A DNA stretch of 64,000 nucleotides from a virus. Of this stretch, positions 21,972 through 30,176 are shown one piece after another. The notes beneath the pieces are model-generated. The model was not told where the DNA came from. It did not search any database and saw only the letters and a program-made list of their open reading frames with translations. Position 1 is the first letter of the stretch, and every line of letters begins with the position of its first letter. The stretch lies in IMG/VR virus record IMGVR_UViG_3300046512_000168, positions 18,194 through 82,193 of that record, one strand, 5' to 3'. The translations under genes were made by a program, and so were the position numbers.

Positions 21972-22419
21972 CATGCTCATGCCCCAGCCGAAGAAGACGG
22001 CTGCAGTTTCGCTCAGCAGCGGCTGCGGCCGAGGCAAGAACGATGCCTACCGGCTGACGGTATCCATCCCGACGACGATCTACACGCTCGCCTTCAATGA
22101 CGCGGACAAGGTCAATATCTCGCTCGGTACGGGCACCGACGAAGGCAAGCTCCTGATCGTGCCGAGCGAAGCCGGTCACTTCGAGACGAAGCACCTGATG
22201 CACACCGTCCTGATCAAGCTGCCGGCCAACCCGGACATCACTCCGGATTTCGACATGAAGGACGACAATGTCGAGCGGCGCGAATGGCCGGAAGGAGGCC
22301 TGGTCCTCACCCTGCCGACCTGGGCCAACAAGACGACCTACGAGGGCATCAAGAAAGCCCGCGCCGAAGCCGCTAAGCCTCTGGAGCAGAAGCGCGTCGT
22401 CCCTATGAGCCTGAGATAG
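21961..22419 (+). CDS. Beta-rich hypothetical protein
   Basis: The 152-residue product starts at ATG 21961, with AAGGAG upstream. It has strands in residues 25-75 (DAYRLTVSIPTTIYTLAFND), an acidic loop, and a basic helical end (IKKARAEAAKPLEQKRVVP). No family is recognised. An AGGAG follows its stop and serves the next gene. Confidence 0.75.
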   Translation: MPFNMLMPQPKKTAAVSLSSGCGRGKNDAYRLTVSIPTTIYTLAFNDADKVNISLGTGTDEGKLLIVPSEAGHFETKHLMHTVLIKLPANPDITPDFDMKDDNVERREWPEGGLVLTLPTWANKTTYEGIKKARAEAAKPLEQKRVVPMSLR

Positions 22420-22429
22420 GAGAACACCT

Positions 22430-22732
22430 GTGGGCTATATGAAACCGATCGAAGGCGAAAGCGCCATGCTCGTAGAGAAGGGCGTCTATAAGCCGGCCGA
22501 TCTCTACGAGATGGACGATTACCTGTTCGCGAAAGTCGGGTCCGGCTTCGTCCGCCTCGACGCCAATGGCGGCACCTCGAAGCCGTCCGCCAAGCTGCAC
22601 AAGCTGATGTACGAAGGCCCGCTGTACAAGGATCAGCTCGGCCGGCTGTGCGTCTCGCCAGGTGCAAAGCGGGCAGCCTTGGAAAGCAACGTTCAACAGA
22701 AACTGCTCGGCGTCGCCGAGACAACGGAGTAA
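22430..22732 (+). CDS. Hypothetical protein with GTG start
   Basis: The 100-residue protein starts at GTG 22430, seven bases after AGGAG; ATG 22439 is in frame but 16 bases away. The protein is alpha/beta, with VEKGVYKPADLYEMDDYLFA in the middle. Function is unknown. Confidence 0.72.
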   Translation: MGYMKPIEGESAMLVEKGVYKPADLYEMDDYLFAKVGSGFVRLDANGGTSKPSAKLHKLMYEGPLYKDQLGRLCVSPGAKRAALESNVQQKLLGVAETTE

Positions 22733-22738
22733 GGGCAT

Positions 22739-23101
22739 ATGAACGACAGACTTGCACAGCGCGCCCGCGAGGACGAACGTCGTAGTAACGATCTTCAGCG
22801 CGAAGTCGAAAATATCTACGCGGACGAAAGCCTCACGCAGGAGGCCAAGCAGCGCGAAGAGCGCAACGCAAAAGACCGGTTCAACAGAGGGTCAGCCCGC
22901 ATCGCTGCACAACGGTCGTTCGAAGACACAGATGACGAGGGGCGTGCAAAGCTCCTTACGGCAGCGGTCGACGACCTGAACCGGCTGATCGGCTGGGCGC
23001 ACGAAGACCGAATGCGCGTCGAGCTGACAGTCAAGGTTGAGCCGCACAGCTTCCGTCAGCCGAAGCCGGAGCTACGCCACTCGCTGCTGCGGGTCCTCTG
23101 A
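22739..23101 (+). CDS. Highly charged helical protein
   Basis: The first 70 of 120 residues are charged and helical (DERRSNDLQREVENIYADES), like a small coiled-coil or nucleic-acid-associated protein. The C-terminal part has a strand, VELTVKVEPHSF. The start ATG 22739 follows AAGGGCAT. The last base is shared with the next ATG. Confidence 0.75.
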   Translation: MNDRLAQRAREDERRSNDLQREVENIYADESLTQEAKQREERNAKDRFNRGSARIAAQRSFEDTDDEGRAKLLTAAVDDLNRLIGWAHEDRMRVELTVKVEPHSFRQPKPELRHSLLRVL

Positions 23102-23346
23102 TGAAGAGCAACCTCGCAGATGTCATGGTCGTAAAGCATCACGAGACGCCGGCCGCTGTCCTGGTCTCCAGTGACGGGCACCGCGACAAGGCGGTATGGC
23201 TGCCGAAAGGCGCTGTCGAGGAGGCAGATACCGGACGCTCGCAAATGGAGACGATCGACCCGCCGTCGCGCTTCAGTCCCAAGCGCTGCCCCATCGTCGA
23301 GATAACCGCGCCGCAGCGCCTCCTCGAAGACAAGGGCCTGGTATGA
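23101..23346 (+). CDS. Small phage protein with VWLPK motif
   Basis: The 81-residue product has AVLVSSDGHRDKAVWLPKGA and a C-terminal VEITAPQRLLEDKGL. It resembles small phage proteins with the pattern LV-x-DG...VWLPKS...I-x-x-P-x-WLA-x-x-KGL, whose function is unknown. It overlaps the next gene by 4 bp. Confidence 0.75.
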   Translation: MKSNLADVMVVKHHETPAAVLVSSDGHRDKAVWLPKGAVEEADTGRSQMETIDPPSRFSPKRCPIVEITAPQRLLEDKGLV

Positions 23347-23453
23347 TCGGCCTCCTCCAGATCGTGGCTGTCGTGGCGCTCACCACGGCGGCCAGCCTCG
23401 CAGTCGCCTTCGGCGTCGGGCTGCTTCACACCGCCATTCTCCTGTCATTCTAA
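23343..23453 (+). CDS. 36-residue membrane peptide
   Basis: ATG 23343 opens 36 codons whose product is almost entirely hydrophobic (GLLQIVAVVALTTAASLAVA, then FGVGLLHTAILLSF). It would span the membrane once. It could be a small holin-like or regulatory peptide and is the last gene of the early block. Confidence 0.6.
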   Translation: MIGLLQIVAVVALTTAASLAVAFGVGLLHTAILLSF

Positions 23454-23468
23454 TTGCAACGCGTTGCA
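23454..23468. promoter_or_regulatory. Palindromic site 18
   Basis: TTGCAACGCGTTGCA follows the previous stop without a gap and lies 57 bp before the tailspike gene. No TTGACA promoter is nearby; its right half TTGCAG has a TACTAG 17 bp downstream, which may be a weak promoter. Confidence 0.72.
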
Positions 23469-23525
23469 GAAAATCCGTCTTTCCTGTACTAGTTCCCTAC
23501 ACTTATAGGCTACAGGAGACGGTAA

Positions 23526-26500
23526 ATGGCAAAGCGCCCAACTGACCTCGGCATCCGCACACCGGGCGGTCTGAATATCCGCACCACGCTCGGGCGCAAT
23601 AACGTCCAGCCGCGCACCGCAAGCGGCGGGGGAGGCGGCAGTCCTCCTGGCGGCCCGCTGCAAACGCTCACGCTCGACAACGTCAATTTCTCCCAGTCTG
23701 CTATCCCTGGTACGCCCGTCGGCACCATTTCTGGCAAGACCTCTGGCACCAAGCTGGAACTTACCGGCACGGGCGGAAAGCTGATGCTGAATAGCAGCCG
23801 CAATCAGGTCGTTGTCGGCCTGCTGGCATCCAAGGCTGAAACGATCGCAGGCACGCTAACGGAATACAATGAAACAACTGGCGAGACCAAATCTACCAAC
23901 GTCTCGTTCACGTGTGGCGGTCTTTCGGCTCTCACCCTCGGGCAGGCATCGCAGGTACCGGTTGCCGTCTGGTCAGTGGAGCGCCCGCCCGGCATTACCA
24001 GCGGCGTGACCAATGCCTTCATCATCCGCAACAGCGCCAACGCCCAAAGCACGCTCGTCTACGACAACACGACGGGCAAGTTGGTTATCACCGGCTTCCC
24101 CGGAACTGGCGACGGTGTTTCCTTCCATTGCACTCGCGTCTACGACACGTCCGGCGTCGCCCACGACCTGACCACGGCAGTCGGCCCGAAGCTCGTGTTC
24201 GAAGGCAACTACGCGACCCTGGTCAACCTCCCAGGCCTCGTGGCTGCAGGGTCTGGCTTCACTCCGAATGACGTCCTCACCGAGGCAGGTACCAATGGCG
24301 TTTTGCTGGAAGACGGTGTTCGAGCCCAAATCCGCGTACTCACAGTAAGCGGTGGCGGCGGGACTGGCCCTATTGCCACTTACCAGATCGAACGAGCCGG
24401 CAAATACTACTATGGCCCCGGCGGCACCAACGCAGGTAGCATCGCAGTCTCGTTCACGGGCGGCACCGGTACCGGCGCAACCTTCACCGTCCCGCTCACA
24501 CCGGCCGCGACCAACACCTACACCAACGACAAGCTCGCTCTGGAGTTCGTCAACCTCGGCGGCACCAACCTGAAGTCCGCAGGCTTCTTGAATGTGGGCG
24601 GCACGAACAACCTCGCTATCCTCGGCGTCGTTTCTCGCAAGGGTTACTCTGGCGGTGCGGTTAATCCACAGCCACGCCCAGGTGCCCCGACGACATCGGC
24701 AAAATCGGTGTTCATGGGTTACGGCACGCTGCCTACGCAAATCCTGGTGACCAGCTCGGCCATCTCTGCCCAAGGCGTCACGTCGCAGGCTGACCCGACG
24801 GGTTACCCTGCCAACTTCAATCGCGACAGCCTCATGGGTAAGACCATGTGCGCTTACGATCTGCCGGACGACCTGCCGATTGACGAGAGCGCGCCCGATC
24901 CGACCAACGGCTATATCAACTTCTGGATCAATCAGCGTGGCGACAAACTCTCTGCAGGTGGAGACACGCGCAGGCATTATGCTGATCGGGACCATGGTGT
25001 TGCCGAAACGCTCGCTGCCCCCATCACCCTAGGTGCTGCAGGTAACTCCGGTGCGCAGTTCAATGGGCGCTTCAAGGAGGTAATCATCTTCCAGTCGGCC
25101 ACTCCGATGACGAACGATGAGGTCCAGCGTCTCAGTATCGGACAACGTAATCGCTTCGGCCTTACCGCCGATACGATCTGCCGCGACCGCTTCGCGATCC
25201 TATACCTCGGCCAATCCAACGCCGTGTCACACCTGTCGCACACCACATCCGGCGACAACGTGGACGCCACGACGATGTCTGCTCAGCGCCGTATCGCCGC
25301 CAAGATCGTCGAAGGCCTCGGCACCACTGCCGATCGCGTGACTTTTGGCCTGGCTGCACGTTCATGTGTGGGCGGTACCTGGATGTTGAAGCACGGCAAG
25401 GCCGGCGTCGACCCAGATAATCCGACTTCTTGGTGGAACGAGGATATCGACGATTGGGGTCAGCTCGCTCTCGGCCTTGCCATGTCGAGCCCTGATGTCG
25501 CCAAGGTCTCGAACAACCCTGTCCCCGGCTCAGGCTACGCAGTCAACGATCTTGTGTCGCCCCCAGGTGGCACGCTGATCTCAGGCGGCGAGGCTACCCA
25601 GCTTCGCGTGACGGCGATCGACGGCAACGGCGGTATCGTCACAGTCGCCCTGGTCAAGGCAGGCGCATACAGCGTCGCGCCGACGGTACCGTTCACTCCG
25701 GTCGGAGGCTCCGGTACCGGAGCATCTCTGACAGGCACGTATTCGGGCGGACTTGTGCCGTACCTGGATGTAGTCAAGCAGTTCAGGAACCGCCGTCTTA
25801 TTATCATCCACGCACAGGGCGAGGCGGACTCCGCCAACTCGCTCGATGACGCACTGCAGCTTCTGTGGGCGCAGAAGACATATCTGTTCCTCAATAAGGT
25901 TCGCATATACTGCGGACAGCCTGACGCACCTATCATCATTCAGCCTCTGGCGCGCTATGGCGGAAGCCCTGGCAGCGATCGCAGGAACCGCGTCAACAAT
26001 ATGCGTCGTCTGCAGAACAGCTATCTCGGCGCGCAGTATAACGTCTTCATCGCTGCCGATACCGGTGTTGCAGCCCGTGCGGCCGGTGCGGGCGCAAGTG
26101 ACGCTCCGCAGTTCGATGCGCACCTTGGCTCCATGTTCCTGCCGTACGGTTACAACCCGGCAACGGGCGGCCCAGAAGACGGCTACCAGAATGTCGGCTG
26201 GCGCAACGCAAAGGCCGCCCTTCACGCCCTGAAGGTGGTTTACGGCCGCGACCTGACGCTGGCCGACGTCTGGCGTGGACCACGTATCGTTGCTGCGACC
26301 CGCGTCAGCGGTACAGTCTTCGACCTCGAAGTGCAGTTCCCTGTCGGTAGCGGAGGCAACGATCTAAGCTCGTTCTCCGGAACGATGAGCGGCATCCGTG
26401 CATGGAACGGCTCAACGGAGTATTACCCGACAAGCATCGTGACACGGCAGGCGAATGGCAAGTTCTACCTGCGCTGCACGTTCGGTACGGCGCTTCCGGC

Positions 26501-26630
26501 AAACAGCAACATCGCGCACGAGCCGAACTATGCCGGTGGCGAATACGCGGCACCCGTGCGCAACCATATTGTCGACAACAATGCCGAGATCGCCATGCCG
26601 CTTGAAGCGTCCCCGGCGCTGGCGGCATAA
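23526..26630 (+). CDS. Tailspike or tail fibre with SGNH (SASA-type) esterase domain
   Basis: The 1034-residue protein has a Gly/Pro-rich N-terminus, then a cadherin-like beta domain (SAIPGTPVGTISGKTSGTKL) and beta-rich modules. An esterase domain starts at about residue 550. Block I is LYLGQSNA with nucleophile Ser564; block III is HAQGEAD at 762-768; the Asp864-x-His866 pair (FDAHLG) would complete the triad. SASA enzymes remove O-acetyl groups from sugars, so this protein probably deacetylates host surface polysaccharide during adsorption. It sits apart from the tail operon. AGGAG precedes the ATG. Confidence 0.82.
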   Translation: MAKRPTDLGIRTPGGLNIRTTLGRNNVQPRTASGGGGGSPPGGPLQTLTLDNVNFSQSAIPGTPVGTISGKTSGTKLELTGTGGKLMLNSSRNQVVVGLLASKAETIAGTLTEYNETTGETKSTNVSFTCGGLSALTLGQASQVPVAVWSVERPPGITSGVTNAFIIRNSANAQSTLVYDNTTGKLVITGFPGTGDGVSFHCTRVYDTSGVAHDLTTAVGPKLVFEGNYATLVNLPGLVAAGSGFTPNDVLTEAGTNGVLLEDGVRAQIRVLTVSGGGGTGPIATYQIERAGKYYYGPGGTNAGSIAVSFTGGTGTGATFTVPLTPAATNTYTNDKLALEFVNLGGTNLKSAGFLNVGGTNNLAILGVVSRKGYSGGAVNPQPRPGAPTTSAKSVFMGYGTLPTQILVTSSAISAQGVTSQADPTGYPANFNRDSLMGKTMCAYDLPDDLPIDESAPDPTNGYINFWINQRGDKLSAGGDTRRHYADRDHGVAETLAAPITLGAAGNSGAQFNGRFKEVIIFQSATPMTNDEVQRLSIGQRNRFGLTADTICRDRFAILYLGQSNAVSHLSHTTSGDNVDATTMSAQRRIAAKIVEGLGTTADRVTFGLAARSCVGGTWMLKHGKAGVDPDNPTSWWNEDIDDWGQLALGLAMSSPDVAKVSNNPVPGSGYAVNDLVSPPGGTLISGGEATQLRVTAIDGNGGIVTVALVKAGAYSVAPTVPFTPVGGSGTGASLTGTYSGGLVPYLDVVKQFRNRRLIIIHAQGEADSANSLDDALQLLWAQKTYLFLNKVRIYCGQPDAPIIIQPLARYGGSPGSDRRNRVNNMRRLQNSYLGAQYNVFIAADTGVAARAAGAGASDAPQFDAHLGSMFLPYGYNPATGGPEDGYQNVGWRNAKAALHALKVVYGRDLTLADVWRGPRIVAATRVSGTVFDLEVQFPVGSGGNDLSSFSGTMSGIRAWNGSTEYYPTSIVTRQANGKFYLRCTFGTALPANSNIAHEPNYAGGEYAAPVRNHIVDNNAEIAMPLEASPALAA

Positions 26631-26641
26631 GGAGATCAATC

Positions 26642-26833
26642 ATGACAGGCCAAGATACTCTCGACGCATTTCGTGGGCGACTACGAGCACTAAAGGAGGC
26701 TGGTGAAGGCCAGCTTTCCGCAGGCATAGCGAAAGCCGAGACGGTCGCTCAGCTCCTGCTCGATCCGGACCTGACACCGGAAATAGCGGAAGTCGCGACC
26801 TACCGCATCATGGAGGAAGAAGGCTTCGCATAA
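26642..26833 (+). CDS. Small helical hypothetical protein
   Basis: A 63-residue helical, acidic protein (MTGQDTLDAFRGRLRALKEA). It follows the tailspike gene by 11 bases with AAGGAG, and precedes a terminator, so it shares the tailspike transcript. It could be a small assembly factor for the spike; this is only inferred from position. Confidence 0.7.
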   Translation: MTGQDTLDAFRGRLRALKEAGEGQLSAGIAKAETVAQLLLDPDLTPEIAEVATYRIMEEEGFA

Positions 26834-26852
26834 TCCGGCGCTCCCAATAAGG

Positions 26853-26875
26853 GCGGGCGCTTCGGCGCCCGCTTT
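26853..26875 (+). terminator. Rho-independent terminator
   Basis: GCGGGCGC at 26853-26860, a TTCG loop, GCGCCCGC at 26865-26872 and TTT. Confidence 0.85.
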
Positions 26876-26878
26876 ACG

Positions 26879-26894
26879 TTGCAACGCGTTGCAA
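26879..26894. promoter_or_regulatory. Palindromic site 19 overlapping a promoter
   Basis: TTGCAACGCGTTGCAA. Its right half, TTGCAA at 26889-26894, lies exactly 17 bp before TATAAA at 26912-26917, so it may itself be the -35 box of the next transcript. Confidence 0.75.
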
Positions 26895-26917
26895 CACCTA
26901 CAGATGTAAGATATAAA
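26889..26917 (+). promoter_or_regulatory. Promoter using palindrome half as -35
   Basis: TTGCAA, a 17-bp gap and TATAAA fit a sigma-70 promoter. It would serve the gene at 26955. A protein on the palindrome would occlude RNA polymerase here. Confidence 0.6.
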
Positions 26918-26954
26918 ACCGTAAATCTTTCACGCCAAGCAGAGGATTAAGCCC

Positions 26955-27281
26955 ATGGCCACCACATTCGTCGGAGTTCACATCGTCTGCGCTTTCGCGG
27001 GCGCAAACCAGAACCAGCTCGATATCCTGCGCAAGCCCATCTGGTCGGACGCCCAGTCCGTCGCCGGCCCAACGCAGAACACGGCACCTGCAGCCAACCC
27101 GAAATACGGCGAGCCGACGATCAAGGTCCGCGCCATCGGGCTTGATGCCTGGGTCACTGTCGGCGCTTCCCCGGATGATCCGACCAGCAACAATTCCGCT
27201 CGCGAATTCGTCGAGGCCGGTACGGAGAAGCTCTTCGCCGTCGACCAGAACGACAAGGTCCGCTGGGCTCCCGCCACGTAA
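26955..27281 (+). CDS. Small virion-like protein 1
   Basis: The 108-residue protein (MATTFVGVHIVCAFAGANQN) has a hydrophobic N-terminus and a beta-rich C-terminal part ending FVEAGTEKLFAVDQNDKVRW. This resembles small phage structural or decoration proteins, with a strand for surface display and a C-terminal beta domain. It pairs with the similar protein at 27311, but the role is inferred. Confidence 0.65.
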   Translation: MATTFVGVHIVCAFAGANQNQLDILRKPIWSDAQSVAGPTQNTAPAANPKYGEPTIKVRAIGLDAWVTVGASPDDPTSNNSAREFVEAGTEKLFAVDQNDKVRWAPAT

Positions 27282-27297
27282 TTGAAACCAGTTGCAA
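27282..27297. promoter_or_regulatory. Palindromic site 20
   Basis: TTGAAACCAGTTGCAA lies in the short gap between the two virion-like genes, next to the ribosome-binding site. Confidence 0.65.
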
Positions 27298-27310
27298 ATA
27301 GGAGAGCGCC

Positions 27311-27661
27311 ATGCCCACGCTTCGCATCGAGTTTATCAAAGGCAGCGAGCTGCAGTCTGGTGTGCCAGGCATCGCTGACGCACGCGTCCGCAAGGAAAGC
27401 GAAATCGCCATTGGTGCATCCGCAACCGTGGTAGGCTCGCAACCAGACGCTCCGGCCGACTGCAGCCACGCTGTTCTCTTCGCCGTCGGCGGAGCATGTT
27501 ACGTCGACTGGGATGGTCAAAAAGGCCTGACCAGCGGCAACCCGACGCCTGCCGATCCGACCACAGGAAAGCGCATCTACGTACCGGCGGGCGGCATGCG
27601 CACGGTGACCAGTTTCAAGACTGGCGCCAAATTCTCCTGCGTCCAGGCAGCACTGTCCTAA
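27311..27661 (+). CDS. Small virion-like protein 2
   Basis: The 116-residue product starts after AGGAGAG. It has beta strands throughout and the segment RIYVPAGGMRTVTSFKTGAK near the end, common in small phage capsid or tail surface proteins. It contains three Cys residues. Function is inferred from composition and from the neighbouring tailspike. Confidence 0.65.
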   Translation: MPTLRIEFIKGSELQSGVPGIADARVRKESEIAIGASATVVGSQPDAPADCSHAVLFAVGGACYVDWDGQKGLTSGNPTPADPTTGKRIYVPAGGMRTVTSFKTGAKFSCVQAALS

Positions 27662-27741
27662 GCAAATCTACCTAGATGCTTGAAGCCCGCAGTCTATAAA
27701 TGTAGGTTGCGGGCGTCGTTCATTGTAGAAGGAACCGAGCC

Positions 27742-28125
27742 ATGAAGCTCATCGCTGGACTAGTCCTAACCCTCACTGTCGTCATCACCGCGCTCCTGCT
27801 GGTCGCTGTCGTCTACTGCACGCCTGCCTCTGCCGCAGAAACCAACGCCTCCTGGTACGGCTACGAGACCTGCCAAGCTCACCGCGCCTGCAAGACGGCC
27901 AATGGCGAGCACTTCAAGCCCGCAGGCCTCACAGCCGCACACAAGACGCTACCCTTCGGCACCCGCGTCAGGGTCACCAATCCGCATAATGGCCGATCTG
28001 TCATCGTCCGGGTTAACGACCGAGGCCCATTCGTTCGAGGCAGGGGGCTCGATCTGTCCCGTGGCGCGGCGCAAACGATTGGCATGTTGGGGACGCAGCG
28101 CGTCCACTACACCGTCATAAAATAA
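27742..28125 (+). CDS. RlpA-like secreted double-psi barrel protein
   Basis: The 127-residue protein has a signal peptide (residues 1-32, hydrophobic core [20 protein letters not shown], cut near ASA-AE). Behind it lies a complete RlpA-type double-psi beta barrel: ASWYGYE at 36-42, [38 protein letters not shown] and [12 protein letters not shown]. Some RlpA proteins are lytic transglycosylases that cut peptide-free glycan. A role in lysis or cell-wall modification is likely, since no conventional endolysin is seen nearby. Confidence 0.88.
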   Translation: MKLIAGLVLTLTVVITALLLVAVVYCTPASAAETNASWYGYETCQAHRACKTANGEHFKPAGLTAAHKTLPFGTRVRVTNPHNGRSVIVRVNDRGPFVRGRGLDLSRGAAQTIGMLGTQRVHYTVIK

Positions 28126-28139
28126 TCACACGTGCTGCG

Positions 28140-28155
28140 TTGCAACGCGTTGCAA
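28140..28155. promoter_or_regulatory. Palindromic site 21, perfect, upstream of phoH
   Basis: TTGCAACGCGTTGCAA lies 15 bp after the RlpA-like gene. Its right half has TAGCGT 17 bp downstream, a possible weak promoter. Confidence 0.75.
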
Positions 28156-28223
28156 AATACCTTCCGCTCCTATAGCGTCCAAAGTTGTCGGCTACAGTTA
28201 TTGCCGACCGAAGCGAGGACCAA

Positions 28224-28964
28224 ATGGAGCGGAAGCGCCAGAAACCCCGCCGCAAGGCATCCCAGGAAGACCATTTCGAGGCTGCTGCCCTCGACGCGCA
28301 AGCCCGCCAGCAGCCCAGGCCGAAGAAGAACGGCGTCAAACCCTTCCGTCCACTCACCGAAGCCCAGGCTGATTACTCCGACGCGATCGACTTCGCGACA
28401 TATACTTTCGGTGTCGGCCCGGCCGGTACGGGCAAGACCTATGTCGCCGCCTGCAAGGCCTGCGATCATCTCAAATCATCCGATCAGGCTCGTGTCATCC
28501 TGACCCGCCCAGTCATAGAAGCGGCCGGCGAAAAGCTCGGCTTCCTGCCAGGGACGCTTGCGGAGAAGTTCGGGCCATACCTGAAGCCCTTCATGCGCAT
28601 CCTCATCGATCGCCTGGGTGAGAGCTTCGTCGAGACGCTGGTGCGCTACGAGCGTTTGCAGATGATCCCGCTGGCCTTCATGCGCGGTGAGAGCTACGCG
28701 GATACGCTGATCATCGCCGACGAGGCGCAGAATATGACGCCGCTGATGTTCAAACTCCTGCTCACGCGCATAGGCGAGGGGAGCCGCATGGTGATCGACG
28801 GCGACCCGACCCAGGTCGACCCCGGCGTGCAGAGCGGTCTGGAGGATGCGATCTATCGGCTGCGCTTGCGCAACGTCAAGAATGTCGAGGTGGTGCGCTT
28901 CACTAAAGCCGACATCGTCCGTCACGACATTATCCAGCACGTGCTCGAAGCCTACGAGGTGTAA
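28224..28964 (+). CDS. phoH: PhoH-like ATPase
   Basis: This 246-residue protein is a PhoH-family P-loop ATPase: Walker A GPAGTGKT at 65-72, Walker B with ADEAQN at 165-170 and the DPTQVD sensor motif. PhoH-like proteins are frequent in phages; some act as RNA helicases or RNases when paired with a PIN domain. I chose ATG 28224, preceded by GAGGA; the first 45 residues are charged. The next gene follows after one base. Confidence 0.92.
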   Translation: MERKRQKPRRKASQEDHFEAAALDAQARQQPRPKKNGVKPFRPLTEAQADYSDAIDFATYTFGVGPAGTGKTYVAACKACDHLKSSDQARVILTRPVIEAAGEKLGFLPGTLAEKFGPYLKPFMRILIDRLGESFVETLVRYERLQMIPLAFMRGESYADTLIIADEAQNMTPLMFKLLLTRIGEGSRMVIDGDPTQVDPGVQSGLEDAIYRLRLRNVKNVEVVRFTKADIVRHDIIQHVLEAYEV

Positions 28965-28965
28965 A

Positions 28966-29268
28966 ATGGACATGCTCAAGGAAGTCTTCGTCATCGTCGT
29001 GTTCATCCTCGGCTATTATTTCGGCAACCACAACGCCACCAACATCAACGCCGTGCACGAGCTGTTCCGCAAACGGGAAGACCATGCCCGCCGCAACGCG
29101 CTCAAGACGTTCAACGAGGGGCGATACGCCGGCATCTCCCACGGGCAGAGTGCCCTGAACGGATATCAGGCTGGGCAGAGCAGCGTATTAGACGGGGGAG
29201 GCGGCATGGACGAAGACTACGACGGGTCCGCGCCTCTGCCGGACGACGATCCCCCCACCAAGCACTGA
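28966..29268 (+). CDS. Membrane protein after phoH
   Basis: The 100-residue protein has an N-terminal membrane helix (VFVIVVFILGYYFG) followed by a charged middle and a Gly/Asp/Pro-rich disordered C-terminus. It starts one base after phoH, so they are co-transcribed. The end is marked by a terminator. No family recognised. Confidence 0.72.
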   Translation: MDMLKEVFVIVVFILGYYFGNHNATNINAVHELFRKREDHARRNALKTFNEGRYAGISHGQSALNGYQAGQSSVLDGGGGMDEDYDGSAPLPDDDPPTKH

Positions 29269-29272
29269 CCGG

Positions 29273-29292
29273 CGGCCCTTCGGGGCCGTTTT
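29273..29292 (+). terminator. Rho-independent terminator
   Basis: CGGCCC at 29273-29278, TTCG loop, GGGCCG at 29283-29288 and TTTT. Confidence 0.88.
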
Positions 29293-29295
29293 CTT

Positions 29296-29311
29296 TTGCA
29301 ACGGGTTGCAA
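29296..29311. promoter_or_regulatory. Palindromic site 22, upstream of promoter 10
   Basis: TTGCAACGGGTTGCAA, 10 bp before the -35 box. Confidence 0.8.
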
Positions 29312-29321
29312 CGGAAAGTTA

Positions 29322-29350
29322 TTGACAAACACTTAGATATGTAGGATAAC
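29322..29350 (+). promoter_or_regulatory. Early promoter 10
   Basis: TTGACA at 29322-29327, spacer AACACTTAGATATGTAG, and GATAAC at 29345-29350. Confidence 0.88.
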
Positions 29351-29394
29351 AAATATAGAAGTTTAGGCAGCGCCTTGAAGGAGACCACTGAATT

Positions 29395-29871
29395 ATGCGC
29401 TTCGTTCTCACCGGCCGGTGCACCGTCCAGGGCTCGTTTATCGAGCGGGACGGACTTACCCAGAACCTTTCTGACATCGGCGATCGCGTCGTCGACAGCT
29501 TCAACCAGGGCGCCGACGTCCTGGTAGCCTCCCGCACCGATACGCAGAAAGCCGTGCAGGCCCGTGCGCTCGGCAAGCCAGTCTGGACTTATGATCAGCT
29601 CTTTCGGTACTGGAGCCTGCGCAAGGACGGGCAGGGCGAGATCGCCGCACGCGAGGCCATCAGGGGCTCAGTTCTGCCCCGTGAGCCGGTCGCCGCACGG
29701 GTGCCCGTGACGCCGCAGGGCCGGTACGCGATGACCGCCAGGGAGGCTATCCGCGCCCGCTTAGAGCAGAACGCACGCGAGCTCCGCGCTGCGCAAGAGG
29801 CACCCAAGACGGTTGCGCCGCACCCCAGCGCTCACCCGCTGTCAAACGGCCGGAGGGCCATCGACCTGTGA
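29395..29871 (+). CDS. BRCT-domain protein with RRAIDL tail
   Basis: Residues 1-75 look like a BRCT domain: RFVLTG at the start, a helix with DRVVDSFN, GADVLVAS, the helix TQKAVQARALGKPV and TYDQLFRYW at the end. BRCT domains bind DNA ends, nicks or phosphopeptides, and this one resembles those of bacterial DNA ligases. The rest of the 158 residues is an Arg-rich helical linker ending SNGRRAIDL. The tail is encoded with CGG AGG GCC. It may act in phage replication or repair. Confidence 0.78.
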   Translation: MRFVLTGRCTVQGSFIERDGLTQNLSDIGDRVVDSFNQGADVLVASRTDTQKAVQARALGKPVWTYDQLFRYWSLRKDGQGEIAAREAIRGSVLPREPVAARVPVTPQGRYAMTAREAIRARLEQNARELRAAQEAPKTVAPHPSAHPLSNGRRAIDL

Positions 29872-30176
29872 AGACGCGCCTGCAGGTCGAGACGGAGAGG
29901 GACCTTCACTCCGACACGCACGATTTCGTCATCCGTGTGAAGATGCCGCGATCGGCGCTGGAAGCACTGACGTCTTTTGAGCGGCAGATGATCGTGCAGG
30001 TCATCAAGAGCACGCGCAGCACCAATGCAGCCATCCTGGCCTATATCGCGGACTTCATCGCGCGGCTGGACGGGGAGGGTGAGGAGGCACCATATACGGG
30101 AGGCCGCATCCTGGTCGACGAAACGTTGGTCGGGGGCAGGGCTCTCGATCTCGGGGACGAAAAAGAAAAGCTTTGA
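29868..30176 (+). CDS. Hypothetical protein with GRALDL tail
   Basis: The 102-residue protein starts at GTG 29868, 11 bases after GGAGGG. The body is helical (PRSALEALTSFERQMIVQVI) and it ends GGRALDLGDEKEKL. The tail is encoded just before the next promoter and no ribosome-binding site is needed there. Confidence 0.72.
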   Translation: MKTRLQVETERDLHSDTHDFVIRVKMPRSALEALTSFERQMIVQVIKSTRSTNAAILAYIADFIARLDGEGEEAPYTGGRILVDETLVGGRALDLGDEKEKL

